A DNA stretch of 6,968 bases from JAHJEM01 sp043805315 (GTDB lineage Archaea; Nanobdellota; Nanobdellia; Woesearchaeales; JAHJEM01), in contig JAZDID010000146.1 of assembly GCA_043805315.1 (NCBI GenBank), positions 1 to 6,968 on the forward strand, written 5' to 3'. A program made the position numbers and the translations under genes. The notes beneath the pieces are model-generated. The model had not been told where the DNA came from. It saw only the letters and a list, made by a program, of their open reading frames with translations, and did not search any database. Below, piece by piece: positions 6,194-6,968 of this stretch. Each line of letters opens with the position of its first letter. Positions within the stretch are counted from its first letter, which is position 1.

Positions 6194-6968
6194 GCGAGCT
6201 CCGCAAAGACTACATCCTGGACAGGTTCGTGATCATCGCGTCAGAGAGAGGGAAGCGGCCGGTGCTCGTGGCTGAAAAGCCAGTGATGTTCGATGACTCC
6301 TCGAAATGCCCGTTCTGCCCTGGCCATGAGGCCATGCTCGCAGGCATCATCACCGAGACCAAGAAGGACGAGAACTGGCAGATCCGGGTCGTGCCGAACA
6401 AGTTCAGCGCTGTTTCTCTCGACGGGAATCCGGAGATAAGGACAGACAACAAGTTCTTCACGTTTGCGTCTGCATACGGCTACCATGAGATCATCGTCGA
6501 GACTCCTGACCACGCTCTTGAGTTAGAGGAATTGCCGCAGGAACACATCCAAGAAATCTTAAAGACGTACGTGTGGCGGATCAAGGAGCTGACCGACAAG
6601 CCGAATATCCGTTTTGTCTCTGTGTTCAAGAACCGCGGCAAGGAGGCGGGAGCTTCTATCAAGCACTCCCATTCACAGGTGATTGCATATAATCATAAGC
6701 CGTCGTGGATCGCGGACGAACTCTTGAAGGTGTATGATTATTTCATTAAAAATGAATCCTGTCCGTACTGCGAGATCCTCGAGGTGGAAAAAAGGTCGTT
6801 CAGGCGGATATTCGAGGACGAGCATTTTATTTCGTTCACACCCTACGCCTCACGCTTTCCCTACGAGGTCTGGATCTTCCCGAAAAAGCATTATGCTGCA
6901 ATCGGCAAATTAAGTGATGACGAATTGTTTGCGCTTGCCGGCATGCTCAAGAAGATTTTATTGCAATT
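6190..6968 (+). CDS. galT: Galactose-1-phosphate uridylyltransferase family, partial (3' end cut off)
   Basis: This gene is open to the window end, giving 259 codons. The family is usually about 330-350 residues, so roughly 70-90 are missing by truncation of the window, not by mutation. It starts MSELRKDYILDRFVIIASER. The first zinc site shows CPFC (C40, C43), with H108 and H159 likely completing it. The active-site motif HSHSQ (159-163) supplies the nucleophile H161, which forms the covalent nucleotidyl intermediate. A second CPYC pair (C191, C194) suggests the second metal site found in archaeal and plant-type members. The expected reaction is UDP-glucose + galactose-1-P to UDP-galactose + glucose-1-P. 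An ADP-glucose phosphorylase-like role, as in the plant homologue, is possible given the glycogen context. Its ATG overlaps the GT3 stop by ATGA, implying translational coupling. Confidence 0.9.
   Translation, partial: MSELRKDYILDRFVIIASERGKRPVLVAEKPVMFDDSSKCPFCPGHEAMLAGIITETKKDENWQIRVVPNKFSAVSLDGNPEIRTDNKFFTFASAYGYHEIIVETPDHALELEELPQEHIQEILKTYVWRIKELTDKPNIRFVSVFKNRGKEAGASIKHSHSQVIAYNHKPSWIADELLKVYDYFIKNESCPYCEILEVEKRSFRRIFEDEHFISFTPYASRFPYEVWIFPKKHYAAIGKLSDDELFALAGMLKKILLQ

Noticed and set aside
1..6968. CRISPR array, insertion sequence, tRNA or attachment site
   Set aside because: I saw no regularly spaced repeats, transposase motifs, tRNA-like cloverleaf or long terminal inverted repeats on either strand.

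Overview
The window reads as a chromosomal segment of an archaeon, most likely a mesophilic, DPANN-type lineage such as Woesearchaeota. That placement is inference. It rests on ribosome-binding sites of the GAGGTGA / GGTGGG type sitting very close to the starts, at least two likely TTG starts, AT-rich TATA-like upstream DNA, and a eukaryote-like GT3 glycogen synthase next to an archaeal-looking galT. No rRNA, tRNA, CRISPR or mobile element is visible.

Layout: positions 1-354 are AT-rich non-coding DNA that probably carries the promoter. Six genes follow, all on the + strand. They are a GT4-type glucosyltransferase (355-1584), a GH57 alpha-amylase-type hydrolase (1667-2938), two small paralogous proteins sharing one conserved domain (about 2979-3458 and 3523-4266), a full-length GT3 glycogen synthase (4325-6193), and a galactose-1-phosphate uridylyltransferase-family gene (6190-end) that is cut off by the window. 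Gaps between genes are 82 nt or less. The last two genes overlap by ATGA, so the set is probably one operon or two tightly linked ones.

Taken together this is a storage-polysaccharide (glycogen-like alpha-glucan) locus. The GT3 enzyme, and perhaps the GT4 enzyme, elongate alpha-1,4-glucan from nucleotide sugars. The GH57 enzyme trims or hydrolyses alpha-glucan inside the cell, since it has no signal peptide. The GalT homologue interconverts sugar phosphates and nucleotide sugars and so may feed or drain the donor pool. No glycogenin, branching enzyme, debranching enzyme or phosphorylase lies in the window.

The least understood part is the middle pair. Both proteins carry the same domain of about 72 residues (RNGK ... 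H..x..KNDFxxWIxHV), which resembles the uncharacterised DUF5752 family. One has a very lysine/arginine-rich N-terminal tail. The other has a long linker and a single C-terminal transmembrane helix with a glycine zipper. This suggests two copies of one glycogen-associated module sent to different places: a polyanion and the membrane. That interpretation is a hypothesis.
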